From Enhydrobacter sp. (GTDB taxonomy: Bacteria; Pseudomonadota; Alphaproteobacteria; Reyranellales; Reyranellaceae), in NCBI RefSeq assembly GCF_030246845.1, contig NZ_CP126889.1:1798001-1862000 (forward strand): a stretch of 64,000 nucleotides of DNA. Reading direction: 5' to 3'. Of the stretch, positions 14,592-25,312 are shown piece by piece. Made by a program: the position numbers and the translations under genes. Position 1 is the first letter of the stretch; each line of letters starts with the position of its first letter. A model generated the notes under the pieces. It was not told where the DNA came from. It saw only the letters and a list, made by a program, of their open reading frames with translations, and ran no database searches.

Positions 14592-15712
14592 TGCGGCAGC
14601 GCCCGTCCTTCGCCGGCGCGGCGATCGAGGTGAGCGACCTCGGCCGGTCCATCGCCTTCCATCGTCTTTGGCTGCCCACTCTCGGCTTCCAGCGTGTCTG
14701 GGAAGGACCGTCGAGCGTCTTGTGGGCCAGAGGCTACGACCAGCTCGTGATGCGCCAGGCGAAGGAGGGGGTGTCCTACGGTCCGGGTGCCTTGTCGCTC
14801 GCCGTCTCGGCCGAAAGCCGCGCCGTGGTCGACCAGGTCTTCGCCGACCTGCGCGCGGCCGGTGCCGCCGTCGAGCAACCGCCGGCGGCGCGCGAGGATT
14901 TCGCGCCCGGCTGTTACGCCATGCGCTTCCGCGATCCCGACGGCGTGCCGATGGAGGTCGTGCACCGCTGGCAGGAACTGCCGGAACTGCCGGACGCCGA
15001 GCCGGTCGGCATTCCGGGCGTCGGCGTCACGCTGGGTGGCTATTTCTTCAAGCCGCAGACCGGCCAGCCGCCCTATCCGGCCCTCGTCCTGCTGCACGGC
15101 TTTGCCGGCCATGCCCACAATCTCGCGGGCCTGGCACGCCGCGCCACCGCCAACGGCTACGCCGCGCTCGCCCTCTCGCTGCGCGGCTGGCTGGGATCGG
15201 AAGGCGAGAACGACCAGGGCCTGCGCCAGCCGCTCGACGTTCTCGCGGCCATCGACTGGCTCGCCCGCCGGCCGCTGGTCGATCGCAGCCGCATCGGCCT
15301 GGTCGGCGCCTCGATGGGCGGGCAGGTGGCGCTGCTCGCCGCGGCGCACAAGCCACCGATCGCCGCCGTCGCCTCCTATTTCGCCCCCACCGACCTCGCG
15401 CGGTGGCGCGAGGCCAATCCCTTCATCCGCGACTATCTCGACGATCTCTGCGGACCGGAAGGCCTGCCGGTGCGCTCGCCGCTCCTGCGCGTGGCGCAGA
15501 TCGACGCCCCGGTGCTGCTGATCCACGGCGACCGCGACGAGAACGTGCCGGTCGAGCAGACCCACGCCATGGCCCGATCGCTGCGCGAACACGGCAAGGA
15601 GGTCGAGACCTTCATCCTCGAGGGCGCGACGCACTACTTCGACGAGAAGGAATATGGCATTGCCTTGCGCAAGCTGTTCGAGTTCCTGCGTCGTCATCTC
15701 AATCGGAGCTAG
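14591..15712 (+). CDS. Fusion of VOC (glyoxalase-like) domain and alpha/beta hydrolase
   Basis: This 373-residue protein has two domains. Residues 1-125 read as a vicinal-oxygen-chelate domain (AAIEVSDLGRSIAFH start, YAMRFRDPDGVPMEVVHRW end, with the terminal Glu that ligates metal in this superfamily). Residues 135-373 form a dienelactone-hydrolase/prolyl-oligopeptidase-like alpha/beta hydrolase with ALVLLHGFAGH, the elbow VGASMGG (Ser), HGDRDENVP (Asp) and GATHYF (His), a complete triad. The ATG overlaps the DinB stop. The nitroreductase gene starts 6 bp downstream. VOC enzymes and dienelactone hydrolases both occur in aromatic ring-cleavage pathways, so a role in degrading an aromatic or lactone intermediate is possible but inferred. 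Confidence 0.85.
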   Translation: MRQRPSFAGAAIEVSDLGRSIAFHRLWLPTLGFQRVWEGPSSVLWARGYDQLVMRQAKEGVSYGPGALSLAVSAESRAVVDQVFADLRAAGAAVEQPPAAREDFAPGCYAMRFRDPDGVPMEVVHRWQELPELPDAEPVGIPGVGVTLGGYFFKPQTGQPPYPALVLLHGFAGHAHNLAGLARRATANGYAALALSLRGWLGSEGENDQGLRQPLDVLAAIDWLARRPLVDRSRIGLVGASMGGQVALLAAAHKPPIAAVASYFAPTDLARWREANPFIRDYLDDLCGPEGLPVRSPLLRVAQIDAPVLLIHGDRDENVPVEQTHAMARSLREHGKEVETFILEGATHYFDEKEYGIALRKLFEFLRRHLNRS

Positions 15713-15718
15713 CCGTTC

Positions 15719-16390
15719 ATGCGCGTGTCGGAAGCCGTCAAATCCCGCCGGTCGATGCGGGTCTTCAAGCCGGATCCCGTCTCCAGGGCCGACATCGAGT
15801 GGATCATCACCACGGCCAACCGCGCCGCCTCGAACGGCAACCTGCAGCCCTGGAAGCTCTACGTGACGATGGGCGAGGCGCGCCGGCGGCTCTCGGCCGC
15901 GATCCTCAAGGCCATGGACGAGGGCGACATGGGCCCGGGCGCCGAGTACGACGTCTATCCCAGGCAGTTCAAGCCGGTCTACGATCAGCGCCGCAAGCTG
16001 GTGGGCAAGCAGCTCTACACCCTGCTCGGCGTACCGCGCGGCGACACCGCCGGCATGCAGAAGCAGTTTCGCAAGAACTACGAGTTCTTCGATGCGCCCG
16101 CCGGTCTGATCCTGTGCGTCGAGCGCGGCATGGGCAACGGCCAGTGGATCGATTGCGGCATCTTCCTCGACCAGCTCATGCTGCTGGCGCGCGAGAAGGG
16201 CCTGCACACCTGCCCGCAGGCGGCCTTCAGCCGCTTCCAGCACGTTGTGCGGCGCGAGCTCGAGGTGCCCGACGACCAGATCGTGATCTGCGGCCTGGCC
16301 CTGGGCCACGCCGATCCCGACGCCGTGCCCAACAACCTGATCACCGAGCGCGCCCCGATCGAGGACTTCACGACCTGGTTCACCGATTGA
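15719..16390 (+). CDS. Nitroreductase-family FMN oxidoreductase
   Basis: This 223-residue protein opens with the FMN-phosphate-binding Arg cluster (VKSRRSMRVF) and has NRAASNGNLQPWKLYV. The C-terminal half includes DCGIFLDQLMLLAREKGLHTCPQ and ICGLALGHAD, typical nitroreductase/enoate-type blocks. It should use FMN and NAD(P)H to reduce nitro, quinone or similar acceptors. It lies in the run between the VOC/hydrolase fusion (6 bp upstream) and the first GT87-like gene, whose TTG start overlaps its stop. The substrate is unknown. Confidence 0.9.
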   Translation: MRVSEAVKSRRSMRVFKPDPVSRADIEWIITTANRAASNGNLQPWKLYVTMGEARRRLSAAILKAMDEGDMGPGAEYDVYPRQFKPVYDQRRKLVGKQLYTLLGVPRGDTAGMQKQFRKNYEFFDAPAGLILCVERGMGNGQWIDCGIFLDQLMLLAREKGLHTCPQAAFSRFQHVVRRELEVPDDQIVICGLALGHADPDAVPNNLITERAPIEDFTTWFTD

Positions 16391-17568
16391 AAACGGAGCG
16401 GATCGACCTCGCGGTCGCCGCCTGCTTCTGCGCCGCGATCGGACTCTACGACGCGCTGTATCTCCTGCTGCGCCTCCTGGGTGGCCCGCTCATCGGTCCC
16501 AGGATCCATGTGCTGTTTCCCGATTTCCTGGTCTTCCATGCGGCGGTGCGCGCGTGGCTCGAAGGCCATGCGGCGCTGATCTACGACCTGGACGCGTTCA
16601 CCGCCTTCCAGAACGCGATCTATGCCGAACGCCTCGCGACGACGCTTCATTTCCGGCCGTTCCTCTACCCGCCGATCTGGCTGCTTCTGCTGTTGCCCTT
16701 GGGAGCGCTTGTCGTTGGCAAGGCCTATGGCCTCTTCCTGTCGGCGACGGCAGCGCTGGCCACCATCCTCGAAGGCCGGCACGACTGGTGGGGCTGGCTC
16801 GCCGTCCTCACGTCGCCCGCCGCTCTATGGACGGTGCTGGCCGGGCAGAATAGCTTCCTCAGCCTGGGCCTGTTCTATGGCGGCTGGCGTCTGATCGAAC
16901 GTGCACCGGGGACGGCCGGCATCTTGCTGGGTGTTCTCAGCTACAAGCCTCAGATCTTCGCGCTCGTGCCCCTGGCCCTGGTGGCGGCGCGGCAATGGCG
17001 GGCGCTCGGTTGGACGCTCGGCACGGCCGCAGGGCTGTCGCTCGCCAGCCTTGGCGTATTCGGTCCCGACGTCTGGTCGGCATTCTTCGACGCCGTGCGG
17101 GAAGCGGGATCGTGGCGCGTCGTGAACGAGACCTTCGAGCGTCTCTTTATGCAGATGACGACCCTGCTGGCCGCGGCTCGGATCGTCGGACTGCCGCCGG
17201 GAATCAGCAGCGCGATCCAGCTCGCCGGCTCGACGCTCGCCATCGTGGCCGTCTGGATCGCTTTCCGCCGCCATGCGGCATCCGATGCGCGCACGGCCGT
17301 GCTGGCAACGGCAATCCTCCTGGTTTCACCCTATACGCTGAACTACGAGCTGCTGCTGATGATGCCGGCAGCCGTCGCCCTGTTCCGGCTGGGCGCGGCC
17401 CGAGGTTTCTATCCCTTCGAACGCCTGGTCCATCTGGTCATCTGGCTGATACCGACCCTTGGATGGGCACTGAATTTGTTCGGCCTGCCGTTGACGCCTC
17501 TCGTCATTCTGTCGTTCGGAGCAATCGCCTGGGCGCGACTCCATTCCACGATCGAGGCCGCCGAATGA
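16387..17568 (+). CDS. GT87/DUF2029-type polytopic membrane protein (first paralogue)
   Basis: This 393-residue protein has about nine hydrophobic helices. It carries the DUF2029/GT87 landmarks: [13 protein letters not shown] near residue 45, RPFLYPPIWLL near 95, SPAALWTVLAGQNSFLS near 140, LLGVLSYKPQIFALVPLAL near 180 and SPYTLNYELLLMMP near 315. The family contains polyprenyl-phosphate-dependent mannosyl- and arabinofuranosyltransferases of the GT-C fold, so transfer of a lipid-linked sugar at the membrane is the likely activity; the acceptor is unknown. TTG (16387-16389) is chosen because it overlaps the nitroreductase stop and no nearer ATG leaves the first helix intact. Its stop overlaps the ATG of the second copy. 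Confidence 0.8.
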   Translation: MKTERIDLAVAACFCAAIGLYDALYLLLRLLGGPLIGPRIHVLFPDFLVFHAAVRAWLEGHAALIYDLDAFTAFQNAIYAERLATTLHFRPFLYPPIWLLLLLPLGALVVGKAYGLFLSATAALATILEGRHDWWGWLAVLTSPAALWTVLAGQNSFLSLGLFYGGWRLIERAPGTAGILLGVLSYKPQIFALVPLALVAARQWRALGWTLGTAAGLSLASLGVFGPDVWSAFFDAVREAGSWRVVNETFERLFMQMTTLLAAARIVGLPPGISSAIQLAGSTLAIVAVWIAFRRHAASDARTAVLATAILLVSPYTLNYELLLMMPAAVALFRLGAARGFYPFERLVHLVIWLIPTLGWALNLFGLPLTPLVILSFGAIAWARLHSTIEAAE

Positions 17569-18776
17569 GTGCACCATCGAAGACTGACCTCCGGCTGGCG
17601 GCGTTCGTCTGCGGCTCCATCAGCCTGTACGACGTCGCGGTCGTCGTCACCACGATCACCGGTATCGCCTTGGTGAGCTATCGCGTCGATGTGCTGTTTC
17701 CGGATTTCCTCGTCTTCCATGCTGCGGCGCGCGCAGCGATCGAAGGCAAGCTTTCCGTCATCTACGACACGGCGGCACTGACCGACTTCCAAAACAAGCT
17801 TTATGCCGCGCGCCTGCCCTTCGAGCTCGGCTTCCGACCGTTTCTCTATCCGCCGCCGTGGCTTCTCGGCATCCTGCCCTTCGGACTGCTGCCGATAGGC
17901 ATTGCCGTCGCGGCGTTTCTCGTGCTGACCGCCACGTTTTGCACGATTGCCCTGCGGTCGATGAAACTCACTTGGGCTGCGGTGCTTGTCATTGTCACCT
18001 CGCCAGCGGCCGTCTGGGTGGTGCTGGCCGGCCAGAATACTTTTCTCAGCATCGCGCTGCTTTACGGTGGCTTGGCATTGCTGGAGCGGAAGCCGATCGC
18101 CGCCGGCGTACTATTGGGACTGCTCGCCTACAAACCTCAGGTATGGCTATTGGTGCCAGTGGCCTTGCTGGCGGCACGCGCATGGCGGCCATTGGTGACC
18201 GTCGCCACCACCGTGATCCTTCTGCTTGTCACAAGCTTGCTGGCGTTCGGCAGCAACACCTGGTTCGATTTCATTGCGGCAGCGCGACATGCAAGCAGCG
18301 GCACGGCGGCCGCCGAAATGTACGCCCGGGTGCACGTGCATATGACAACGTTGCTGGCAGCCGCCAAGACGCTTGGCTTGAGCGATCAATCGGCGATGAC
18401 GCTGCAGCTTCTGGGATCGGCGGTCGCAGTCGGCGTCGTCGCCTGGGTCTTTTATCGCCATCCAGCGAGTCACGCGCGGACGGCACTCCTTGTCACGGCC
18501 ACCTTCCTGGTATCTCCATACACGTTGAACTATGACCTGCTGTTGCTGATGCCCGCGACTGCGTTGCTCTTTTTGGGCGCATCTTCGAAGGGCTGCCTGC
18601 CGGGCGAACGGGTTGTCTACTTGAGCGTCTGGCTGATCCCGACAGTCGGTTTGTTGTTGAACTATATGGGCCTCCCGCTCACGCCGCTCGTCATCCTGTT
18701 GTTCGGTGCGGTCGCCTGGGCGCGCCTTCGGGACGCGGCCAAAGTCGAATTGCCGCAGCCGGCGACGGCGCGGTAA
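17565..18776 (+). CDS. GT87/DUF2029-type polytopic membrane protein (second paralogue)
   Basis: This 403-residue protein is clearly homologous to the gene before it: [79 protein letters not shown] and [14 protein letters not shown] occur in the same order and spacing. It is a predicted GT-C-fold membrane glycosyltransferase. The ATG (17565) overlaps the previous stop (ATGA). By eye this copy is less GC-rich and uses more T- and A-ending codons than its neighbours, so it may have been acquired rather than duplicated in place. acs starts 41 bp downstream. Confidence 0.8.
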   Translation: MSAPSKTDLRLAAFVCGSISLYDVAVVVTTITGIALVSYRVDVLFPDFLVFHAAARAAIEGKLSVIYDTAALTDFQNKLYAARLPFELGFRPFLYPPPWLLGILPFGLLPIGIAVAAFLVLTATFCTIALRSMKLTWAAVLVIVTSPAAVWVVLAGQNTFLSIALLYGGLALLERKPIAAGVLLGLLAYKPQVWLLVPVALLAARAWRPLVTVATTVILLLVTSLLAFGSNTWFDFIAAARHASSGTAAAEMYARVHVHMTTLLAAAKTLGLSDQSAMTLQLLGSAVAVGVVAWVFYRHPASHARTALLVTATFLVSPYTLNYDLLLLMPATALLFLGASSKGCLPGERVVYLSVWLIPTVGLLLNYMGLPLTPLVILLFGAVAWARLRDAAKVELPQPATAR

Positions 18777-18817
18777 AAACCGCGATAATCCAGCGACAAG
18801 GTCTTCGGGAGGATGCG

Positions 18818-20755
<1,938 letters not shown>

Positions 20756-20770
20756 GAGGCAGTACGAAGA

Positions 20771-22114
20771 ATGACGGCCAAGCCGACGATCCAGCAGCTC
20801 GCCGCCGACCTGGCCGCCGGCCGCACCACCTCCGCCGCGCTCACCGAGCAGGCCCTCGCCCGCATCGAGGATCCCAAGGGCGAGGGCAAGCGCGCCTTCA
20901 TCAAGGTCTACAGGACACAGGCGCTGGCGGCGGCCAGGGCCAGCGACGCGCTGCGCAAAGCGGGCCTCGTGCCCTCGCCGCTCGCCGGCATCCCCGTCTC
21001 GATCAAGAATCTGTGCGATGTCGCCGGCGAGACGACGCTGTCGGGTTCGATCGCCCTCGACGATGCGCCGCCCGCGACGCAGGATGCGCCGGTGGTGGCG
21101 CGCCTCAGGGCCGCCGGCGCCGTGATCGTCGGCAGCACCAACATGAGCGAGTTCGCCTTCTCGGGCGTCGGCTTCAACCCGCATTACGGCACGCCCGGCA
21201 ATCCCGCCGACCGGGCGCGCGTGCCGGGCGGTTCCTCGTCCGGCGCCGCGGTATCGGTCGCGGACGGCATGGCGGTCGCCGCCCTCGGCACCGATACCGG
21301 CGGCTCGGTACGCATTCCGTCGGCAGTGTGCGGCCTGGTCGGCTTCAAGCCCACGGCGCGGCGCGTGCCGATCGACGGCGTCGTGCCGCTGTCGACCTCG
21401 CTCGATTCGATCGGCCCGCTCGCCAACTCGGTCGAATGCTGCGCCATCGTCGATGCGGTCTTCGCCGCCGAGGCCATTGCAGTGCCCGAAGCGGCACCGC
21501 TGTCGGGCCTGCGTTTCGGCATCCCCAGGCAGGTCGTCCTGGAGGAGCTCGACGGAACGGTCGCCCGCGCCTTCGAGCGCGCCTGCAAGGCGCTCGCTGG
21601 CAAGGGGGTGAAGGTCGAGCAGATCGACCTGCCGGCGCTCGACGAGCTGCCCGCCATCAACGCCAAAGGCGGCTTTGCCGCGGCCGAGGCCTATGCCTGG
21701 CATCGCAAGCTGATCGCCCGACGCGGCAAGGACTACGACCAGATCATCCACCCGCGCATCATGCGCGGCCAGGAGATGAGCGCGGCGGACTATATCGAGC
21801 TGCTCGGGGCGCGCGCCGACCTGCAGAAGCGCGTCGCCGCAATCACCTCGAACTACGATGCCGTGGTCATGCCGACCTGCGCCATCGTGGCGCCGACGCT
21901 CGAGGAGGTATCCACGCTCGAGGGCTTCACCAGAAAGAACCTGCTGCTCTTGCGCAACACCGCGTTGGGCAACTTCCTCGACCGATGCGCCATCAGCCTG
22001 CCCTGCCATGCCGCCGGCGAGTTGCCGGTCGGTTTCATGCTGATGGGCGAAACGATGGCCGACAAGCGCCTGCTCGCCATCGCCCGCGCCGTCGAACCGG
22101 TGGTGCGCGGCTGA
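20771..22114 (+). CDS. Amidase-signature family protein
   Basis: This 447-residue amidase-signature enzyme shows the Ser-cisSer-Lys triad: Lys in PVSIKNLCD, the cis-Ser in the GGSSSGAAVSVA loop and the nucleophilic Ser in TDTGGSVRIPS. It hydrolyses or transfers amides and is GatA-like in fold, but gatB and gatC are absent here, so it is probably a stand-alone amidase. TAGGAGG lies just upstream of the ATG at 20771, 15 bp after acs. It ends the plus-strand run; a palindromic repeat follows in the convergent gap. Confidence 0.9.
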   Translation: MTAKPTIQQLAADLAAGRTTSAALTEQALARIEDPKGEGKRAFIKVYRTQALAAARASDALRKAGLVPSPLAGIPVSIKNLCDVAGETTLSGSIALDDAPPATQDAPVVARLRAAGAVIVGSTNMSEFAFSGVGFNPHYGTPGNPADRARVPGGSSSGAAVSVADGMAVAALGTDTGGSVRIPSAVCGLVGFKPTARRVPIDGVVPLSTSLDSIGPLANSVECCAIVDAVFAAEAIAVPEAAPLSGLRFGIPRQVVLEELDGTVARAFERACKALAGKGVKVEQIDLPALDELPAINAKGGFAAAEAYAWHRKLIARRGKDYDQIIHPRIMRGQEMSAADYIELLGARADLQKRVAAITSNYDAVVMPTCAIVAPTLEEVSTLEGFTRKNLLLLRNTALGNFLDRCAISLPCHAAGELPVGFMLMGETMADKRLLAIARAVEPVVRG

Positions 22115-22123
22115 GACGTGCCC

Positions 22124-22196
22124 GTGTCATCCCGAGCGCAGCGAGGGATCCTTGGTCAGCGTCGCAAAAGATCCTTCGCTGCGTTGGGGATGACAC
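22124..22196. repeat. Palindromic repeat family 1, copy A
   Basis: This is an imperfect inverted repeat, starting GTGTCATCCCGAGCGCAGCG and ending in its near-complement (…GGGGATGACAC), with an AAAGATCC-type centre. It lies in the convergent gap between the amidase and flavin-reductase genes. Related copies sit at 33351, 46711, 55624 and 56710. It would fold into a long hairpin on either strand and could act as a bidirectional terminator. Confidence 0.85.
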
Positions 22197-22226
22197 CGAA
22201 CATCAGTGACGCAATCCAAAGAGTCG

Positions 22227-22862
22227 TCACTGGTACCGGGGGTCGTCGGGGCGGCGCATCTTCCAGACGTTCTCTGTCGTGGTGTATTCGCTGTAGCCAA
22301 GACGCGCCACCGGTCGGAAGGCCATCACGTCGACGCGGCCGTCCTTCAGGATGCCGTCATCGATATGAACGCCCACCACCTGGCCGAACACGACCGAACC
22401 GCGCTGCGCCTCGCGGCCCTTCTCGACCGGCAGCTCGATCGTCTTCCAGTACACGCATTCCAGCGCGACCGGCGATTCGGCGACTCGCGGCGGCTTCACG
22501 TACTTGCAGGGCGCGGGCGTGAGGCCCGCCAGCTTCATCTCGTCGACGTCCCGGGCCACCATGGCGGTGGTGACGTTCATCTTCTCGGCGAGATGGCCCG
22601 CCACCATGTTGACCACGAATTCCCCGGTCTCCTCGGCGTTCATGCGGCTGTGCTTCGTCGGATTGTCGCCGTAGGTGCCGGTGATGGCGAAATAGACCAT
22701 GGGCGGGAATTCGCCGACACCGTTGTAGAAGCTGTAAGGAGCGAGATTGACTCGGCCCTCGCGGTCGACCGTCGAGATCCAGCCGATCGGCCGCGGCACG
22801 ATCAAAGCCTTCAGCGGGTCGACGGCAAGACCGTGATCGCGCCTGGCAGCATCGTAGAACAT
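22227..22862 (-). CDS. Flavin reductase-like (FMN-binding) protein
   Basis: This 211-residue protein has the flavin-reductase-like split-barrel fold. LIVPRPIGWISTVDREGRVNLAPYSFYNGVG is the typical FMN-binding N-terminal block (given here in part), followed by KHSRMNAEETGEFVVNMV. Such proteins bind FMN and supply reduced flavin or act as small oxidoreductases. The ATG at 22860-22862 has GGGGAG upstream; an earlier in-frame start would collide with the divergent SCO gene. It converges with the amidase gene, with repeat copy A between them. Confidence 0.9.
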   Translation of the reverse strand: MFYDAARRDHGLAVDPLKALIVPRPIGWISTVDREGRVNLAPYSFYNGVGEFPPMVYFAITGTYGDNPTKHSRMNAEETGEFVVNMVAGHLAEKMNVTTAMVARDVDEMKLAGLTPAPCKYVKPPRVAESPVALECVYWKTIELPVEKGREAQRGSVVFGQVVGVHIDDGILKDGRVDVMAFRPVARLGYSEYTTTENVWKMRRPDDPRYQ

Positions 22863-22997
22863 CCCTCGATCTCCCCTTCGCCGTCGGCGAAAGTCGCCTC
22901 GGCTCTGTCGACATAGTCGCGGAGCCGCTCTTCTGTCCATCCCGTGCGACCAGCCGTCCGGCTTGTCGAGCCATCGTCGCTGGACCATGTTGGCGCG

Positions 22998-23582
22998 ATG
23001 TCCATGTCACGCACCATGAAGGCCGTGCTCGGCGTGTGGATCCTCGTGCTGGTGGGCGCGGCGGGCTGGATCGGCTGGGATGCCTGGCGCGGCAACCAGC
23101 CCTCGATCGGCGGCCCGTTCACGCTCACGGACCAGGATGGGCGCACCTTCACCGACGCCGATCTCAAGGGCAAGCCGACGCTGGTCTACTTCGGCTATAC
23201 GTTCTGTCCCGACGTCTGCCCGACCACCCTGCTGCTGATGGAGACGGCGGCCGAGAAGCTCGGCGCCGACGGGCCGAGCAAGGTCAACCTGGTGTTCATC
23301 ACCATCGACCCCGAGCGCGATACGCCCAAGCTGATCAAGGGCTATGTCGGCAACTTCGGCGCGACCATCAAAGGCCTCACGGGCACGCCCGAGCAGATCG
23401 CGGCCGTGGCCAAGGCATACCGCGTCTACTACCAGAAGGTGCCGGGCAAGGATGGCGCGCCCTACCTGATGGACCACTCCTCGATCATCTATCTGCTCGA
23501 CCGGCGCGGCCGGTTCGTCACCCATTTCACCGACCGGAGCAAGGCCGAGACCATCGCGTCCGCCGTTCAGCGCCTGCTCTGA
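22998..23582 (+). CDS. SCO1/SenC-family copper-dependent cytochrome oxidase assembly protein
   Basis: This 194-residue membrane-anchored thioredoxin-fold protein has an N-terminal helix (about 8-27), then YFGYTFCPDVCPTTLL, the Cu-binding CxxxC, with the partner His in DHSSIIYLLD. SCO proteins deliver copper to the CuA site of cytochrome c oxidase subunit II or act as thiol reductases. The start could be any of three closely spaced Met codons (22998, 23004, 23016). The next recognisable sequences downstream, on the other strand, are remnants of PCu(A)C and CtaG, also oxidase copper-delivery factors, so this was probably once a complete module. Confidence 0.92.
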   Translation: MSMSRTMKAVLGVWILVLVGAAGWIGWDAWRGNQPSIGGPFTLTDQDGRTFTDADLKGKPTLVYFGYTFCPDVCPTTLLLMETAAEKLGADGPSKVNLVFITIDPERDTPKLIKGYVGNFGATIKGLTGTPEQIAAVAKAYRVYYQKVPGKDGAPYLMDHSSIIYLLDRRGRFVTHFTDRSKAETIASAVQRLL

Positions 23583-23888
23583 GCCTCGAGCCGCCGTGAC
23601 AACTTTGATCGGGGCGAATGGTCGCGAGCATCGATCAGCTTTGAAATGGCGAAACGCGAGATGTGAGGTGAGTCTGTCCTCTGACAGTCGGCTGCCGCAG
23701 TGCCGAGGCCATTGCAAGGAACAATGGAGAGCCGCATGAACCATCAAGGCGAGGACACGACCGCCATTGCCCAATCGGCAACACTTTGGCACCGAACATC
23801 AAAGGTCTGGCAGCCGATCTTCGACGGCTGATCGAAGAGCCAAGCCCGCCCGGCTTCCTTGCCCGCCTGCAGCGATGGCTGTAGTCTC
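23583..23888. other. Intergenic region, no gene recognised
   Basis: These 306 bp between the SCO gene and the PCu(A)C remnant hold no open frame with convincing codon use and no recognisable family. A short palindrome CTGTCCTCTGACAG is visible near 23675. It may be debris of the same deletion that damaged the neighbouring genes. Confidence 0.5.
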
Positions 23889-24241
23889 CTACCGCGCCAT
23901 CGCGCCGCGCACTGCAAAGACAGCATCGACCGTGCCGCCGTCGGCGAAGCGCAACGTAACCGTGATGGCATGGCCTGGCGCGACGTCGGCCGCGGGCGAC
24001 AGGCACATGAGATGATTGCCGCCCGGTGCAAACTTCACCGTTCCATAGGCAGGCATAGGGACGCGGCTCACCATCTCCATCCGGTCCTGGCCGCCCTGGT
24101 GGACGCTTCGATGCAACATCAATTCGCCACAGGCCGGTGTCTCGGCGCCGACCAGCGTTCGCTCGCTGGCCGAGGTGTTCGACAAAGTGAAGTAGCCCGC
24201 CGCCGGACGCGACGGCAGCACGACACGCCACGATGCTCGAC
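23889..24241 (-). pseudogene. PCu(A)C copper chaperone, 5'-truncated remnant
   Basis: About 115 residues match the PCu(A)C (DUF461) domain from its first beta-strand (RPAAGYFTLSNTSASERTLVG) to the C-terminus. The periplasmic copper motif is intact: His in MLHRS, ten residues, Met, twenty-one residues, then HLM, i.e. HX10MX21HXM. The signal peptide and first part of the domain are missing. The upstream sequence in the same frame is the out-of-frame shadow of a ctaG fragment, so it has no normal start. It is read as the 3' half of a deletion joining ctaG to this gene. Alternatively it is the tail of a frameshifted fusion. Confidence 0.7.
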
Positions 24242-24694
24242 GATCGATCGCAGGCGGCGCGGCATGCCTTGCTTGATCGTCTCGCCGGGCCAGCCAAGCA
24301 CGGCCACAGACGGCCCGATATGATGCATGATCACGTGCTGGGCGCGGTTCAGGAAGAACATGTGCTGCGCCATGTAGTCGAAGCGTGTCTGCAATGCCGC
24401 GTAGATCACGAGAAGACCCGAGACAAAGGCGATCTGCCGCCAACAAGACGGCCGCATCTCGGACGGCTCCTGCATCAGGCCGCGGAAAAACCAGAACACG
24501 GCAAGCGTCGTCGCGAGATATTCGAGCCAGGAGAAATCCCAAGGTGCCCAGACCGGCATCAGTGCCGGATGCTCTCTGGAGAGCCACCACAGAGCGACGC
24601 CCAGCCCCAGGATCGCTCCATGCGCGACAGAACCAGCTCGGCTCGAGCCGAGCTGGCCCAGTCTGGACCAGCCTCGTGACGGAATCTGCTCCAT
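24242..24694 (-). pseudogene. CtaG-like cytochrome oxidase assembly factor, 3'-truncated remnant
   Basis: About 150 residues in frame from an ATG at 24692-24694 resemble the N-terminal half of the caa3-type CtaG family. A helix near WLEYLATTLAVFWFF, another near FVSGLLVIYAAL, and the diagnostic segment TRFDYMAQHMFF followed by RAQHVIMHHIGP (His-rich, membrane) are visible. After about residue 150 the CtaG match ends and the PCu(A)C match begins in another frame, so roughly the last three or four helices of CtaG are lost. CtaG helps insert copper into oxidase subunits. Confidence 0.7.
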
Positions 24695-24845
24695 GACCCA
24701 AGCAAGAATGCCGCTGCGCCGTCGCTGTCAAAGTACAAAGCGACGCGTCGACGGTTCGCCAACAACGGTTGGCCTGCCCGACTCGATGAGCAAGCGGTTG
24801 GGCTACAATGGCGTCATTCCGTCAGAGGCGCCGAGCCGCAACCCA

Positions 24846-25118
24846 TCAGTATGGCGACAGGGCAGCACTCGGCGCCACCCGTGCGCCACCGCTGCCGAGC
24901 CGATCGAGGGATGCGTTCGACTCCTCGGACCGCGCGGCTTCCTTGTCTTGCTCATTGTTTGCGCGAAGTTTGGCCTCCGTGTTGGACCGAAGGCCACGGT
25001 CAGCTCCTCCATTCTTGCCATGATTGACGAGGCGAGCCAGACCCCAGAAGAGAAGCGTCGGAGCGAGAACAAACCCCGCGAACGCGGCAAGCAACAGGAA
25101 GAAATCGTTTGATGTCAT
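24846..25118 (-). CDS. Small single-helix membrane protein (hypothetical)
   Basis: This 90-residue frame has an N-terminal membrane helix (FFLLLAAFAGFVLAPTLLFWGLA, about residues 6-28) and a hydrophilic, low-complexity tail. It lies upstream of and co-directional with the ctaG remnant, where small oxidase-associated subunits are often encoded. Only a weak ribosome-binding site is seen and the tail is not convincing, so it may be a real small protein or a damaged longer gene. The function is unknown. Confidence 0.4.
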   Translation of the reverse strand: MTSNDFFLLLAAFAGFVLAPTLLFWGLARLVNHGKNGGADRGLRSNTEAKLRANNEQDKEAARSEESNASLDRLGSGGARVAPSAALSPY

Positions 25119-25312
25119 GCTCAGGACCCTGGGTAGTCGGGAGGCGTTTCGACGGCATCAACCTGACATTCGCGACGTTGCCATCGCAACAAGTAACCCG
25201 CAAGGCATCCAAGAGAATACGCATGGCGGTTCGCCGTTCGGCCCGACCACCGAAAGGCTGACTGGCGCGCCTGAGCAGATCGCGAGCGCTCCAGCGACTG
25301 CTTCAAATCTTA

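Noticed and set aside
24803..24832. GCGTCATTCCGTCAGAGGCGCC as a further family-1 repeat
   Set aside because: Only the first few bases match and there is no complementary arm.
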